The translations under genes were made by a program, and so were the position numbers. This document shows positions 55,479-62,213 of a DNA stretch of 62,213 nucleotides, piece by piece. This DNA comes from Nocardioides alcanivorans (lineage in GTDB: Bacteria; Actinomycetota; Actinomycetes; Propionibacteriales; Nocardioidaceae). The DNA lies in assembly GCF_021555175.1 (NCBI RefSeq), contig NZ_JAKGRW010000034.1, positions 1-62,213 on the forward strand, in the 5' to 3' direction. The stretch's first letter is position 1; the number at the start of each line of letters is the position of its first letter. The notes under the pieces are model-generated. The model searched no databases and was not told where the DNA came from. It worked only from the letters and a program-made list of their open reading frames with translations.

Positions 55479-55527
55479 CCGTCCCAGAAGCTCACCCAGC
55501 GTCGAATCTCGCGGCTACTGTGCTCGC

Positions 55528-56874
55528 ATGGGAGCACAGACCATCGATCCAGCCGTGGAGAAGCTCCGGACCCTGATCCGGATTCCGACGGTTTCCCACC
55601 GGGACCCGAGCCTCGTCGACACCGCCGCGTTCGACGCGTTCCTCGTCGAGCTCGCGCGCCAGTTCCCGTTGGTGCACGAGCACCTCGAGTTGACCCACGT
55701 CGACACCCACGGGCTGCTCTTCCACTGGGCTGGACGCAACGACGAGAAGCCGGTCGTGCTGATGGCGCATCTCGACGTGGTGCCGGTCGATGACGGCTCT
55801 CCCTGGCAGTTCCCGGCCTTCAGAGCCGAGATCCACGACGGCGCGGTCTGGGGGCGCGGCACCCTCGACGACAAGGGTCAGCTGGTCGCCGCTTGTGAGG
55901 CCGTGGAACGCCTCCTTGCCGAGGGGTTCGTGCCCGCGCAGGACGTCTGGCTCTCCTTCGGGTGCAATGAGGAGGTCTCCGGTGATGCAGCCTCGCTCGC
56001 GGTTGAGGAGCTGGTACGCCGCGGGGTCACTCCGTGGTTCGTCCTCGACGAGGGCGGTGCGATCGCAGGGGAGGCATTGCCGGGCCTCGTCGTCCCCCTC
56101 GGAGTCGTCGGCGTGACCGAGAAGGGCACCACGTCGCTCGAGCTGACGGCGGAGGGGCGCGGTGGACACGCGTCGACACCGGCGCGCAACGGTCCGACGG
56201 TGCGCCTCAGCAAGGCCCTCGCCCGACTCGATGCCCACGCCATGCCTGCGCGCCTTCCCGACACCACGGTCGAGATGTTCCGGCGGGTCGCGCCGCACCT
56301 GCCCGGCCCGATCGGCGCCCTGGTCGGCAAGGTCACCGGCGTCGACCGACTGCGTCCGGTGCTGGCCAAGGCCCTCGTGGCGGCCGGCCCCGAACCGGCC
56401 GCACTCGTGCGCACCACCTTCGCCATCACCACCCTTGCCGGGTCGCCAGCGATCAACGTCATCGCCGCCACGGCCAGGGCCGGCATCAATGTCCGGGTGA
56501 TGGTCGGCGACACGGTGGCCGACGCGGTGGCCCACGTGCGACGGGTGATCAAGGACGACGACATCCGCGTCGACGTCGTGGAGGAGGGTGAGGCCAGCCC
56601 GGTCTCGCCGATCGACGACGAGGCGTTCCGCCTGGTGGAGCGCACGATCACCGACACGTTCCCCGAGGCGGTCGTGACGCCCTACGTGATGATGGCGGCG
56701 ACCGACAGTCGCTTCTTCACGAAGATCTGCCCGCGGGTCTATCGCTTCGCGCCGTTCCGGATGAGCAAGGCGCAGCGCCAGGCGATCCACTCCTACGACG
56801 AGCACCTCGGCATCGAGACGTTCCTCGAGGGGATCGACTGGTACCGGCGGCTGCTGGAAGGCCTGCCGGCATGA
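55528..56874 (+). CDS. M20-family metallopeptidase
   Basis: A 448-residue di-zinc peptidase of the carboxypeptidase S/PM20 type. LMAHLDVVPVDDGSPW gives the first His/Asp ligands, WGRGTLDDKGQL the bridging Asp, FGCNEEVSGD the catalytic Glu pair, and GGHASTPARNG the dimerisation domain. TACTGT ends six bases before the ATG (leaderless). It probably cleaves dipeptides or N-acyl amino acids. The ATG of an MFS exporter overlaps its stop. Confidence 0.9.
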   Translation: MGAQTIDPAVEKLRTLIRIPTVSHRDPSLVDTAAFDAFLVELARQFPLVHEHLELTHVDTHGLLFHWAGRNDEKPVVLMAHLDVVPVDDGSPWQFPAFRAEIHDGAVWGRGTLDDKGQLVAACEAVERLLAEGFVPAQDVWLSFGCNEEVSGDAASLAVEELVRRGVTPWFVLDEGGAIAGEALPGLVVPLGVVGVTEKGTTSLELTAEGRGGHASTPARNGPTVRLSKALARLDAHAMPARLPDTTVEMFRRVAPHLPGPIGALVGKVTGVDRLRPVLAKALVAAGPEPAALVRTTFAITTLAGSPAINVIAATARAGINVRVMVGDTVADAVAHVRRVIKDDDIRVDVVEEGEASPVSPIDDEAFRLVERTITDTFPEAVVTPYVMMAATDSRFFTKICPRVYRFAPFRMSKAQRQAIHSYDEHLGIETFLEGIDWYRRLLEGLPA

Positions 56875-58358
56875 GCGCGGGTACGCCGGCCCCCGCCTCG
56901 CGACGTACGCCCACGGTGGGGGACGGGGTCAAGGGACTGACCGCCGTCGTCGGGTTCTTGGTGTGCGTGGAGTTCGCCAGCGGCATCCTGCAGGGTTACT
57001 ACACGCCGATCTTCAGCGACATCGCCGGCCACCTGTCGATCGCCGACGCCGACGTCAACTGGTTCGAGGCCGCGCAGCTGATCGTCTCGGCGTTGGTGGT
57101 GCCACCGCTGGCGCGACTGGCAGACCTCCTCGGGCACAAGAAGGTGTTGCTGGCCTCCACGGCAGTCACCGCCCTGGGCTCGTGGATCATGGCGCTCGCG
57201 CCGAGCTTCACGACCTTCCTCATCGGTTCGGCCCTGCAGGGCGCCTACGTGGTGTGGTTGCCGTTGGAGGTGGCGATCATCTATCGCCGCACGGCAGGCA
57301 GTCGGCAGCAGCACGCCCTGACCCGGCGAGCGGCCGCGATCCTCGTCGGCGCGCTGGAGCTGTCGGTCATCGTCGGCGCGCTGACGAGTGGTGCGTTGGT
57401 GACCAGGACCTCGATGACGGTGCTGTTGGCGCTGCCGGCGATCGTGGTGACGCTGTGCCTGGTGCTGATCTGGTTCGGCATCGAGAACGTACCGGGAACC
57501 CAGGAGGGGCGCCTCGACGTACGACAGTTCGATCTCTCCGGCCTCGGACTGTTGACCGCCGGCATCGGTCTGGTCATGACGGGCCTCATCACGATCCGCC
57601 TCGAAGGCCCGGGCAGCGTGCTGGCGTGGGGGTTCATCGTGGCCGGGATCGGCGTCCTGGCCGGCTTCGTGCAGGTGGAGCTGCGCCAGTCCGAGCCGCT
57701 CGTCGACGTACGCCTGATGGCCACTCGTGGACAGTGGCCGGTACAACTGTGCGCGTTCCTCTTCGGCATGTCGGTGCTTGGCGCGCAGATCCCGTTGTCG
57801 ACGTTCGCCCGCACCGACCCGGAGGTCGTCGGCTACGGCCTCGGCGCGAGCGCGTCCTTCGTGTCGACGTTGGTGGGTGTCTACGTGATCTTCATGGCCG
57901 TCGGTGCATTCACGCTGCCCCTGACCGCACGGTTGCTGGGCGACCGGCGCGCGCTGGTGGGGTCGGCGTTGCTGGTGGCCGTCGGCTACGGGTTGTGGCT
58001 CCCGCTGCACGGGTCCACCCTGCAGGCCCTCGTCAACATGGCCGTGATCGGCGTCGGGTCCGGAGCCTTGGTGGCCGCGCTGCCCGCGATGGCGGCCTCG
58101 GCGGCGCCGCCGGAACGCACCGGCTTCGTCACCGGCATGACCAATGCCACCAAGACGATGGGCGGGGCGATCGCCTCGGCCGTCTTCGCGATCGCGCTCT
58201 CGGCCACGGGCTCGCTCGACACCGACCAAGGTCATGCCCCGTTGTCGGGCTACCTCACCGTGTGGGGGCTGTGCGCGGTCTCCGCGCTGCTGGCCGCAGC
58301 GGCGCTCTCGCGGATGCCACGCCGAGGAGGAGTGAGTCTCACTCCTCCTCGGGCATGA
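56871..58358 (+). CDS. MFS transporter (DHA2-like)
   Basis: A 495-residue permease with about 14 predicted helices. ARLADLLGHKKVLLASTAVT is the conserved cytoplasmic loop motif A, and GFVTGMTNATKTMGGAIASA a late helix motif. Drug/proton antiporters of this size group are usual. The start overlaps the peptidase stop (ATGA), so both are co-expressed; it may export a product or related compound. Its 3' end overlaps the convergent DUF5709 gene by 20 bp. Confidence 0.87.
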   Translation: MSAGTPAPASRRTPTVGDGVKGLTAVVGFLVCVEFASGILQGYYTPIFSDIAGHLSIADADVNWFEAAQLIVSALVVPPLARLADLLGHKKVLLASTAVTALGSWIMALAPSFTTFLIGSALQGAYVVWLPLEVAIIYRRTAGSRQQHALTRRAAAILVGALELSVIVGALTSGALVTRTSMTVLLALPAIVVTLCLVLIWFGIENVPGTQEGRLDVRQFDLSGLGLLTAGIGLVMTGLITIRLEGPGSVLAWGFIVAGIGVLAGFVQVELRQSEPLVDVRLMATRGQWPVQLCAFLFGMSVLGAQIPLSTFARTDPEVVGYGLGASASFVSTLVGVYVIFMAVGAFTLPLTARLLGDRRALVGSALLVAVGYGLWLPLHGSTLQALVNMAVIGVGSGALVAALPAMAASAAPPERTGFVTGMTNATKTMGGAIASAVFAIALSATGSLDTDQGHAPLSGYLTVWGLCAVSALLAAAALSRMPRRGGVSLTPPRA

Positions 58359-58746
58359 CGTGCATCGCCGCCTCCTCGGCGCTGGCGCCTGCGCCGTCGA
58401 TGCCCACGTCGGTGGCGTACGACGCGGAGTCGGTGTCCTCCCCGACGCCTTGGTCGGGCGCGACGAGCCGGCCGCTGCGATCGTCGCCGACCGAGAAGTC
58501 GGAGGGATCGGCGTCCTCGTCGTCACCGGGTGACTCGCCGCCGTAGGCGATCGACGCATTCGGGTCAGGGTCCTCCTGCGCCATGCGTTCCTCCAGTGAC
58601 TCGCCCTCGAGTTCCTCGCGTGCGGTCACCCCCTTCGCGGTCGAACCGCGGAGTCGCTCGGGCGGGGAGTACCCCTCGTCCAGGACGTCGTCGACGCCGC
58701 GATCATCGAGGGTGTCTTGTGGTTGCAGTTGATCGGAATCGTCCAT
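58339..58746 (-). CDS. DUF5709 protein
   Basis: A 135-residue highly acidic protein. QPQDTLDDRGVDDVLDEGYS, PPERLRGSTAKGVTAREELEG and SLEERMAQEDPDP match the actinobacterial DUF5709 pattern. The function is unknown and much of it is probably disordered. The ATG at 58746 is the first at the start of the recognisable domain; no good ribosome site is seen. Confidence 0.78.
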   Translation of the reverse strand: MDDSDQLQPQDTLDDRGVDDVLDEGYSPPERLRGSTAKGVTAREELEGESLEERMAQEDPDPNASIAYGGESPGDDEDADPSDFSVGDDRSGRLVAPDQGVGEDTDSASYATDVGIDGAGASAEEAAMHVMPEEE

Positions 58747-58900
58747 GGGTTCCGGTACCCCGCGGGGCCGCCGGCATGTGTGGTCATCGCAGTGCGGGTC
58801 GCCGAGATCGATGCGCGGCCGGTGCCGGTTGCTTCCAGGTGTTGGACTGGGCAGCGAAATTGCATTCCTGGTGGCTGTTGCTACGCGCACCAGGCACCCA

Positions 58901-58922
58901 TTTCCCCGCCCGGGCGGGGAAA
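58901..58922. promoter_or_regulatory. Perfect 22-bp palindrome
   Basis: TTTCCCCGCCC is followed directly by its exact reverse complement with no spacer. It lies 155 bp upstream of the DUF5709 start on the minus strand and 48 bp from the hairpin at 58970. It could be an operator or part of a transcription stop. Confidence 0.5.
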
Positions 58923-58969
58923 CTTGAGGCCCACGGGGCGGGTGGGACGGCGGAGGGGACGGAGCACAG

Positions 58970-59003
58970 CCGCGCCGGCCGGAGGTCTCACCGGCCGGCG
59001 CGG
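58970..59003 (-). terminator. GC-rich stem-loop terminator
   Basis: CCGCGCCGGCCGG (58970-58982) pairs with CCGGCCGGCGCGG (58991-59003) across AGGTCTCA. It lies 24 nt after the end of the minus-strand GPGG gene and should end its transcript. Confidence 0.65.
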
Positions 59004-59026
59004 GACGTCACGCTCTCAGGAGCAGA

Positions 59027-59170
59027 TCATGTGAAGAGACTGACTCCGCCCGGCCCCACCAGCAGGCCGACGATGATCAACACCACGCCCCACAGGATCT
59101 GTCCTCGAATGAGCGAGAAGATCCCGCTCACGACCAGGATGACGGCCAGAATCCACAGAAGTAATGCCAT
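59027..59170 (-). CDS. GPGG-motif small membrane protein
   Basis: A 47-residue protein of two hydrophobic helices: ALLLWILAVILVVSGIFSLI and ILWGVVLIIVGLLV, ending VGPGGVSLFT, which contains the motif that names this small actinobacterial family. AGGAG lies six bases before the ATG. The function is unknown. The gene is short and easy to miss, but the ribosome site, motif and downstream terminator support it. Confidence 0.8.
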   Translation of the reverse strand: MALLLWILAVILVVSGIFSLIRGQILWGVVLIIVGLLVGPGGVSLFT

Positions 59171-59340
59171 GACTTGCTCCTATCCCGGGCCCTTCATGGC
59201 CCGTCCCAGCAGACCGGTGCCCCGAGCAGCGCCGGACATACCTCCTCACCGTGATCAATTTCCCTCCACAGGTCCTGTGGGCCGGTCCCCGCGCCGCGAC
59301 CGGACTCCTGCAAGACTGGGGGCTCGAGTCGGAGGTGTGC

Positions 59341-60255
59341 ATGGCCAGTGGGGGACAGCGGGGCGCGATGGAGCGTCTCGTTCGACTGATGTCGGTGTTG
59401 AGCCAGGCCGGCGATGACGGCGTCTCGGCCACCACCTTGTGCCGGATCGGGGGCTTCGGCCAGTCCGACCCCCTCTCCCAACTCGCCCGCGAGTTCCGCT
59501 ACCTCCGGGCCCAGGGCTGGCAGATCGACAACATCACCGGCGAGAGCGAGGAGACCCGCTACCGGATGGTGAAGGGTGACAACCGGCTGCGGGTCGCCTT
59601 CACCGCGGAGCAGCGCGCGGCCCTCCAACGTGCCGCCCTGCTCGCGGATCGTGACGACCTCGTCGCTGCGCTCCAGCTGCCCGACGAGGCCCGCCCGGCC
59701 GAGGTCTCGCAGGCCAGCGCTCGTACGTCGTTGAGCGGCCCCGGGGCGGCGTTCGACGTGGTGGCCGGCGCCGTACGCCGCAACGCCTTGTTGCGCTTTC
59801 GCTACAAGGGCAGCGAGCGCGTCATCCATCCTGCGTCGGTGCTGCGCACCAACGGCACCTGGTATCTCACCGGCCTCGAGGACGGGGGTGACGTCACCAA
59901 GTCGTTCGTGCTCTCGCGGATGAGCGAGGTCTCCGCCGATGCCCCCGGCACCGCGCACCCGGTGCCGCCGGCGCAGCGTCGCAACCTCCACCCGATGCGG
60001 TGGCCGGTCGACCCGCACACCGAGGTCACGTTGCGTTGCCGTGCCGAGTTCGTGCCCGACGTGCACCGTTGGCTCGCCTCCCCACGCGAGGAGCGCACGC
60101 TACCCGGCGGATGGGTGGAGCTGGTGTACGACGTCACTCACCGCGCTGCGCTGCGCTCGCGGCTGCAGGCACTCGGCACCCGGGTGGTGCTGGTCGGACC
60201 GGACGACGTGCGCGAGGAGCTCCTCGCCGAGCTGCGTGAGATGGCAGGTCTGTGA
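59341..60255 (+). CDS. WYL-domain regulator, PafB-like
   Basis: A 304-residue protein. A winged-helix-like N-terminus (MERLVRLMSVLSQAG) is followed by REFRYLRAQGWQIDN, then a WYL domain (ALLRFRYKGSERVIHPASVL, TWYLTGLEDG, SFVLSRMSEV) and a C-terminal WCX segment. The start at 59341 has GGAGG five bases before it. With the next gene it forms a PafB/PafC-like pair; in mycobacteria such a heterodimer activates LexA-independent DNA-damage genes. The identity of this pair with PafBC is not proven. Confidence 0.8.
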   Translation: MASGGQRGAMERLVRLMSVLSQAGDDGVSATTLCRIGGFGQSDPLSQLAREFRYLRAQGWQIDNITGESEETRYRMVKGDNRLRVAFTAEQRAALQRAALLADRDDLVAALQLPDEARPAEVSQASARTSLSGPGAAFDVVAGAVRRNALLRFRYKGSERVIHPASVLRTNGTWYLTGLEDGGDVTKSFVLSRMSEVSADAPGTAHPVPPAQRRNLHPMRWPVDPHTEVTLRCRAEFVPDVHRWLASPREERTLPGGWVELVYDVTHRAALRSRLQALGTRVVLVGPDDVREELLAELREMAGL

Positions 60256-61233
60256 TGGCGACGCCCGGATACGTGAGTCGCATCGCCCGACTGCCGCGGG
60301 TGCTGGCCACCTTGGCCGAGCACCGCGACGGCATGCCGCTGGCCACCTTGGCGGCCGCGGAGGGGATCGGGGAGAAGGAGCTGCGCGAAGACCTGTTGGC
60401 CTACTTCACGGCCGATCCGATGTGGACCCTCGGCCTGTCGCGGGTCGCGACCTTGGAGTTCCTCGGTCCTGACGGCTCCGAGGAGGACCCGACGAAGGCC
60501 GAGGTGGTGCGCGTCGTCTCCGACGCCGATGACCTCGGGGTCGAGCTCCTCGATGCCGATGAGCTGGCGCTGATCCACACCGCCGCGGTGGCACTGCTCG
60601 AGCTGCAGCCCGACGACGATGACCTGGCCAGTGCGGTCGACGTGCTCACCGAGACCATGCTGGGGGCCCCGGCCGAGCCGCGGCACACGGCGCACGGCGA
60701 GGTGCTCGGGTTGCTGCAGGACGCGGTGACCGGCCAGCAGGTCGTGCGCATCGAGTATTCACGTGCGTGGCACGCGGGTGTCTCCACGCGCGACATCCAT
60801 CCGCTGCGACTGGTGCAGACCCGCCGCGGCTGGGAGGTCGATGCCGGACCCGTGGGCGCTGACGGGGCGCTGCGCACCTATCTGCTCAGCAACATCCGCA
60901 GCGCCGAGACCACGGGCGAGGGTTTCGAACCCCGGTCGGCCTCGCCGAGCTCCTGCTCGGTCAGCGTGAGCTCACCTCCGTGCGGATGCAGCTTCCCACG
61001 AGGCGCGCTGGTCCGCCGACATGTATGCCGAATCGGTGCAGGTCGTCGCGGAGGACGAGGCCACCTTCACCGCCGACCTCGCCCTGCTGGAGCCCGTCAG
61101 CTGGCGCGTCGGCCTGCTCACGCTCGTCGGTGGCGAGGAGACCCGGGTGCTCTTCCCGGTCGACCTGATCTCGGCCGGACCCGAGCTGGCGCGGGAGTTG
61201 CTCGACCACCACACCCGACCGGTCGCACCCTGA
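60255..61233 (+). CDS. WYL-domain regulator, PafC-like (two frameshifts)
   Basis: 326 residues after repair. SRIARLPRVLATLAEHRDGM and LATLAAAEGIGEKELREDL give the HTH, QQVVRIEYSRAWHAGVSTRD and HPLRLVQTRRGWEVDAG the WYL domain, and LALLEPVSWRVGLLTLVGG the C-terminus. Breaks are at 60930-60933 (four C, five expected) and 60995-60997 (three C, four expected). Its ATG overlaps the upstream stop (TGATG). Confidence 0.82.
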
Positions 61234-61322
61234 CCTCGGCGCCGGCCCACCGCCGGACGTGTGGAGTGCGGTCGGATGGGTACCGCGCCATGGTCAGCCG
61301 CATCAACCGAAGGGAGCACCAC

Positions 61323-61493
61323 ATGGGTTTCGAGGAGAAGGCAGACGACCTGAAGGGCCGTGCCAAGGAGGCTGCAGGCGCTGCCACGAACGACGACGAG
61401 CTCAAGAACGAGGGCAAGGCCGACCAGGCCAAGGCCTCGATCAAGGAGAAGGTCGAGTCGGTCGCCGACAGCATCAAGGACAAGCTCAACTGA
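61323..61493 (+). CDS. CsbD-family stress protein
   Basis: A 56-residue, highly charged protein: FEEKADDLKGRAKEAAGAAT, NDDELKNEGKADQAKAS, ending ADSIKDKLN. CsbD proteins are abundant under general stress; function unknown. AAGGGAG lies before the ATG, and a hairpin follows at 61512. Confidence 0.9.
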   Translation: MGFEEKADDLKGRAKEAAGAATNDDELKNEGKADQAKASIKEKVESVADSIKDKLN

Positions 61494-61511
61494 GCCTCCC
61501 GCCTCGAGCTG

Positions 61512-61540
61512 CAGGACCCGGCCCTCGAGGCCGGGTCCTG
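61512..61540 (+). terminator. Stem-loop terminator after the CsbD gene
   Basis: CAGGACCCGGCC (61512-61523) pairs perfectly with GGCCGGGTCCTG (61529-61540) around CTCGA, 19 nt after the stop. TCACGT follows rather than a T-run. Confidence 0.75.
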
Positions 61541-61570
61541 TCACGTCCGGTCGGGTGAGAGGCTGGGTCC

Positions 61571-62145
61571 ATGCCTGACCTGGTCGATCTGGCCCGCAAC
61601 CTCCTGGACCCGGATGAAGCTGCGGCGATGACGTCGTCGGGGCGGGTCGATGCGGCCGTGCTGGTGCCGGTCTTCGAGACCCCGGCCGGCCCTGCCCTCG
61701 TGTTCACCGAACGCAACCGGGACCTGCGCAAGCACGCTGGTGAGATCTCCTTCCCGGCGGTCGCCGCGACGAGGGGGAGGACTTCGTCGAGACCGCGTTG
61801 CGTGAAGCCCAGGAGGAGATCGGTCTCGCCCCCGATGACGTCGAGGTTCTCGGCGCACTGGAGCCGAGCGGCACCTTCGTCACCAACTTCGCCATCCACC
61901 CCATCGTGGCGCGCATTCCGGCAGGGATCGCCTGGCGTCTGCAGCCCACCGAGGTCGCCCAAGTGCTCGAGTTCACCGTCGCAGATCTCATCGCCGGACA
62001 CTCCACACGTCGCCTGTGGGAGTTGAAGGTGCCGATCCGCATGCCCCACTTCACGGTCGACGGTCACCTGGTCTGGGGCGCCACCGGGCGCATCGTCGAC
62101 CAGTTGCTGCGCCGCGCCGGCGTCACGCTCGAATCCAGAGACTGA
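61571..62145 (+). CDS. NUDIX hydrolase, CoA pyrophosphatase-like (one frameshift)
   Basis: 191 residues after repair of CCCGG at 61753-61757 (one G missing). The repaired Nudix box spans the restored GGRRDEGED and REAQEEIGL, with the NuCoA-type flank VFTERNRDLRKHAGEISFP, pointing to hydrolysis of CoA or related pyrophosphates. The C-terminus reads MPHFTVDGHLVWGATGRIVD, also typical. It may be leaderless or weakly led; no clear ribosome site is seen. Confidence 0.87.
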
Positions 62146-62195
62146 GGGCCAGGCGCACCTCGGGATCACCCAGTGAAGCGGCACACGAAAAACGA

Positions 62196-62210
62196 CGTAA
62201 CTTGGTTACG
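62196..62210. promoter_or_regulatory. Short inverted repeat at the window edge
   Basis: CGTAAC-TTG-GTTACG, perfect 6-bp arms, lies 50 bp after the NUDIX stop in an AT-richer stretch. It may be part of a promoter for a gene beyond the window. Too little context to say more. Confidence 0.35.
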
Positions 62211-62213
62211 AAT

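Noticed and set aside
58530..59417. A 295-residue plus-strand protein across the DUF5709/GPGG region
   Set aside because: It is antisense to two better-supported minus-strand genes and crosses both hairpins; composition is that of a shadow frame.

Overview
This is about 62 kb of chromosome from a high-GC Gram-positive bacterium. GC-rich third codon positions, frequent GTG starts, ATGA/GTGA stop-start overlaps, many leaderless starts (a TANNNT box 6-8 nt before the start codon), ANTAR, WYL, DUF5709, GPGG-motif and amphi-Trp proteins all point to an actinobacterium. The Nocardioidaceae (Nocardioides-like) are my best guess, by gene style only. No rRNA, tRNA, CRISPR array, prophage or insertion sequence was seen. 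About twenty apparent frameshifts lie in real genes, and nearly all are repaired by adding one G or C to a short G/C run. I read them as base-calling errors, annotate those genes as single CDSs, and give the break points.

Layout. (A) 1-13276: one long plus-strand catabolic operon with amidohydrolase, three SDR dehydrogenases, two crotonases, a CocE/NonD-type esterase, a complete dipeptide-type ABC importer (lipoprotein, two ATPases, two permeases) and an acyl-CoA synthetase. It looks like uptake and CoA-dependent breakdown of an unidentified ester- or ring-containing carboxylic acid. (B) 13277-15335: a less GC-rich SDR and a DUF4268 protein with a PD-(D/E)XK-like nuclease motif, perhaps acquired. 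(C) 15348-21358: minus-strand secreted proteins (SGNH hydrolase with calcium-binding repeats; a protein with four Ig-like repeats) and two ANTAR-type RNA-binding regulators. (D) 21547-30486: mixed metabolic genes, including two DapB-like dehydrogenases, an arylmalonate decarboxylase/maleate isomerase-like protein with a Dabb partner, an inositol-monophosphatase-like enzyme, a universal stress protein and a TetR regulator.

(E) 30573-50092 is the most interesting region. Around a PucR-type regulator sit four transcription units: allH-fdrA-allG homologues (the oxamate carbamoyltransferase family); a uracil-type NCS2 permease with a three-subunit molybdenum hydroxylase, CoxG and an amidase; hyuA-hyuB-nmrA; and carbamate kinase with a barbiturase/cyanuric-acid-hydrolase-family enzyme. 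Together they suggest an oxidative pyrimidine route: uracil to barbiturate to ureidomalonate, then phosphorolysis to malonamate plus carbamoyl phosphate (ATP gained through carbamate kinase), then amidase release of malonate. Three of these promoters share a GGCA-N5-TGCC operator 24-25 bp before the -10 box, with a second copy or half site 32-33 bp further upstream, so a common activator is likely.

(F) 50165-62213: a terminator and 22-bp tandem repeats, a semialdehyde dehydrogenase, a LysE exporter, a hotdog protein, two small overlapping hypotheticals, a macrodomain protein, a lipoprotein, a small SGNH protein, an M20 peptidase with an MFS exporter, a DUF5709 protein, a 47-residue GPGG membrane protein, two WYL regulators, a CsbD protein and a NUDIX hydrolase. 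No gene-free stretch exceeds 300 bases, unless the doubtful small gene at 21547-21804 is rejected; then 21359-21874 is empty apart from a -10 box.
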